DNA of 6,579 nucleotides from Solobacterium sp. (lineage in GTDB: Bacteria > Bacillota_I > Bacilli_A > Erysipelotrichales > Erysipelotrichaceae): NCBI GenBank assembly GCA_017543005.1, contig JAFWEA010000023.1:1-6579 (forward strand), in the 5' to 3' direction. Under the pieces are notes generated by a model. That model made no database searches. It was not told the origin of the DNA and saw nothing but the letters and a program-made list of their open reading frames with translations. Positions 5,439 to 6,579 of the stretch are shown here, piece after piece. The translations under genes were made by a program, and so were the position numbers. The first letter of the stretch is position 1. Each line of letters starts with the position of its first letter.

Positions 5439-6254
5439 TTATTTCAGCGGCAGATCATTTGCCACAGCAGCTTCCCAGACAAACTTCTGCAGGGTCGCCG
5501 CCTTTTCCGGATCAAGGTCAACCCACAGGGTATCCTTGTCCCAGTTCGGCTTGAAGACATTGCCGGCTGCCTTTCTCAGGTCATCCATCAGGGCCGGATC
5601 CTGACCGCTGGCATGATAGCGGTCATTGGCTTCCAGGAATTCCTTTGCGTCCTCCAACGTACTCGATACAGAGCGGATGGACTTGGCCGGCAGGCCTTCC
5701 GGGCTGGCATTGAAGATGACGGAATAGACAGACAGTGCTCTTGTATAGGTTCCATAAGGCGAGCAGTGCTCTCCGTCAACGAAATACATGTCGATGTCCG
5801 GACGTTCATTCAATACCCGCTCAAAGACATAGCCGGTCGGTGTATGGGTGACGCCGGCTTCCTTCGACAGGGTCTGGTAAGTATTGTACATGATGGCCTG
5901 GTGTTCCGGATACTTGCGCTCTGCCCATGGCATGCACAGAATCGGGGTGACGCCGTTGGCCTTGGCCAGACGGATAATCTCCTTGCCGTCCTTGATTGTC
6001 TGTTCCGGGGACGGGCACGGGGAATGCGCGGCCTGCTGCATGATCATGTAGTCATAGTTGCCGTGCAGCAACGCAAACCGCAGCTGCGAGCTCTGCTGCA
6101 GATGCCATTCAAACGTGACACCCGGATAAGCCATGAGGTCTGCCTCGACTTCAACGTCAGGCTGACCGGCGGCGCAGAGATTCTTGAATACTACCGGAAG
6201 ATCATTGAAATACGTGTGACTGTTTCCCAAGAATAATACTCTGAGTTTTTTCAT
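5439..6254 (-). CDS. SGNH/GDSL-type hydrolase, probably cytoplasmic
   Basis: A 271-residue protein of the SGNH hydrolase fold, expected to be an esterase or deacetylase acting through a Ser-His-Asp triad. Block I is LFLGNSHTYF (Ser12). Block V is VDGEHCSPYG (Asp160, His163), supplying the remaining triad residues. A glycine in the YPGVTF segment (Gly45) may be the block II residue. The usual GxND of block III is not seen; MIMQQAAHS (70-78) sits in that position, so a Gln may replace the oxyanion Asn, as in some carbohydrate-esterase-like subgroups. There is no signal peptide: the protein begins MKKLRV and goes straight into the first strand, so it should act on an intracellular or imported substrate. 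The ATG follows AGGAGG with 6-nt spacing. It is a single-gene unit with a strong terminator. The fold is sure; the substrate is unknown. Confidence 0.88.
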   Translation of the reverse strand: MKKLRVLFLGNSHTYFNDLPVVFKNLCAAGQPDVEVEADLMAYPGVTFEWHLQQSSQLRFALLHGNYDYMIMQQAAHSPCPSPEQTIKDGKEIIRLAKANGVTPILCMPWAERKYPEHQAIMYNTYQTLSKEAGVTHTPTGYVFERVLNERPDIDMYFVDGEHCSPYGTYTRALSVYSVIFNASPEGLPAKSIRSVSSTLEDAKEFLEANDRYHASGQDPALMDDLRKAAGNVFKPNWDKDTLWVDLDPEKAATLQKFVWEAAVANDLPLK

Positions 6255-6292
6255 TATCTGCCTCCTGTAAATAAAACAGTACTTCTAAATTC

Positions 6293-6322
6293 GTTTTAGC
6301 ATGCCTGCAGACGGTTTGTAAA
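6293..6322 (-). promoter_or_regulatory. Candidate promoter of the SGNH hydrolase gene
   Basis: TTTACA (6317-6322) and TAAAAC (6293-6298) are 18 nt apart on the minus strand, with predicted start near 6286 and a leader of about 31 nt. The -10 match is only moderate. Confidence 0.45.
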
Positions 6323-6338
6323 CAGGAACGCACTGCAG

Positions 6339-6361
6339 AAAACCCCTCGTCGGTGTTTTTT
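6339..6361 (+). terminator. Terminator-like hairpin between divergent promoters
   Basis: AAAACCCC (6339-6346) pairs with GGTGTTTT (6352-6359) with one mismatch and a 5-nt TCGTC loop; two more T follow. It sits between the SGNH hydrolase promoter and the -10 box of the plus-strand gene, where no known transcript needs ending. It may insulate the two promoters, bind a regulator, or be chance. Confidence 0.4.
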
Positions 6362-6378
6362 CCCGCGGTCATAGAGAA

Positions 6379-6384
6379 TATAAT
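6379..6384 (+). promoter_or_regulatory. -10 box for the C_GCAxxG_C_C gene
   Basis: A perfect TATAAT with no good -35 hexamer; only T-rich TTTTTT lies 17 nt upstream at 6356-6361. Predicted start is near 6391, giving a leader of about 28 nt. Confidence 0.6.
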
Positions 6385-6418
6385 AAAACTGTAACGATAT
6401 GCAGTTACGGAGGTAGAT

Positions 6419-6579
6419 ATGACAGCATTGAAATTGGATGTTGAGCAGGCGAAAGAGATCATGCTGGGCCAGGGATTCCACTGTTCCCAGGTGGTGATCA
6501 TGCATGCCTGCGAAAAGCTTGGCATTGATCCGGCCATGGCCGTCAAGATGGCCGGCGGCCTGGGCGGCGGGTGCTTCCA
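6419..6579 (+). CDS. C_GCAxxG_C_C family protein, 5' part only
   Basis: The first 53 codons of a gene that runs off the right edge. The visible part matches the N-terminus of the C_GCAxxG_C_C family, small cysteine-rich proteins that probably bind a redox metal centre and whose function is not well established. Visible features are GFHCSQ (Cys22), then a helix (ACEKLGIDPAMAVKMA) and a Gly-rich GGLGGGCF segment (47-53, Cys52) that in the family leads into the GCAxxG motif, which lies beyond the window. A GGAGG box lies 5 nt before the ATG at 6419. It is divergent from the SGNH hydrolase. The family call rests on the N-terminal third only. Confidence 0.75.
   Translation, partial: MTALKLDVEQAKEIMLGQGFHCSQVVIMHACEKLGIDPAMAVKMAGGLGGGCF

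Noticed and set aside
5613..6236. 207-codon open frame on the plus strand
   Set aside because: It is antisense to the SGNH hydrolase and has no ribosome binding site or recognisable motif.
6202..6546. 114-codon open frame on the minus strand
   Set aside because: It crosses both divergent promoters and overlaps the start of the C_GCAxxG_C_C gene on the opposite strand. It has no ribosome binding site.

Overview
The window looks like ordinary chromosome of a low-to-mid GC (about 54 % by eye) Bacillota member. The evidence is strong AGGAGG-type ribosome binding sites, sigma-A-like promoters, compact Rho-independent terminators, and a gene set typical of gut Firmicutes: a COG2509-type FAD protein, a DUF1275/YoaK membrane protein, a Cof-type HAD phosphatase, a YkoF-family protein and a C_GCAxxG_C_C-family protein. 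An Erysipelotrichia-like host is my guess from GC and gene content. No rRNA, tRNA, mobile element, CRISPR array or phage gene was seen, and no gene-free stretch exceeds 300 bases.

Layout. Seven genes lie on the minus strand and two on the plus strand. Positions 1-1318 hold a two-gene minus operon: a YkoF-family thiamine/HMP-binding protein (788-1318), whose stop codon overlaps the ribosome binding site of a metallophosphoesterase that runs off the left edge. A short divergent promoter region separates it from a plus-strand orphan gene of unknown function (1412-1732), which ends in a near-perfect terminator facing a convergent FAD-dependent oxidoreductase (1775-3148, minus). That oxidoreductase has its own promoter, overlapped by an 8-bp inverted repeat. 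Upstream lies a histone-H1-like Lys/Ala-rich protein with an unrecognised acidic C-terminal domain (3259-3744, minus), with its own promoter and terminator.

Next comes a minus-strand pair with a 6-nt gap: DUF1275 membrane protein (4658-5329), then HAD phosphatase (3857-4651). No terminator is visible between the phosphatase and the H1-like gene, so transcription may run on into it. A cytoplasmic SGNH-type hydrolase (5439-6254, minus) has its own strong terminator. A 164-base divergent intergenic region leads to a plus-strand C_GCAxxG_C_C gene that runs off the right edge.

The genes do not form one recognisable pathway; they look like independent short transcription units for housekeeping or accessory metabolism. 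The least explained items are the H1-like protein and the 106-residue orphan. I found no convincing undescribed multi-gene system. Two start codons (YkoF and DUF1275) are moved inward from the longest reading frame because predicted promoters overlap or lie downstream of the longer starts and good ribosome binding sites precede the shorter ones.
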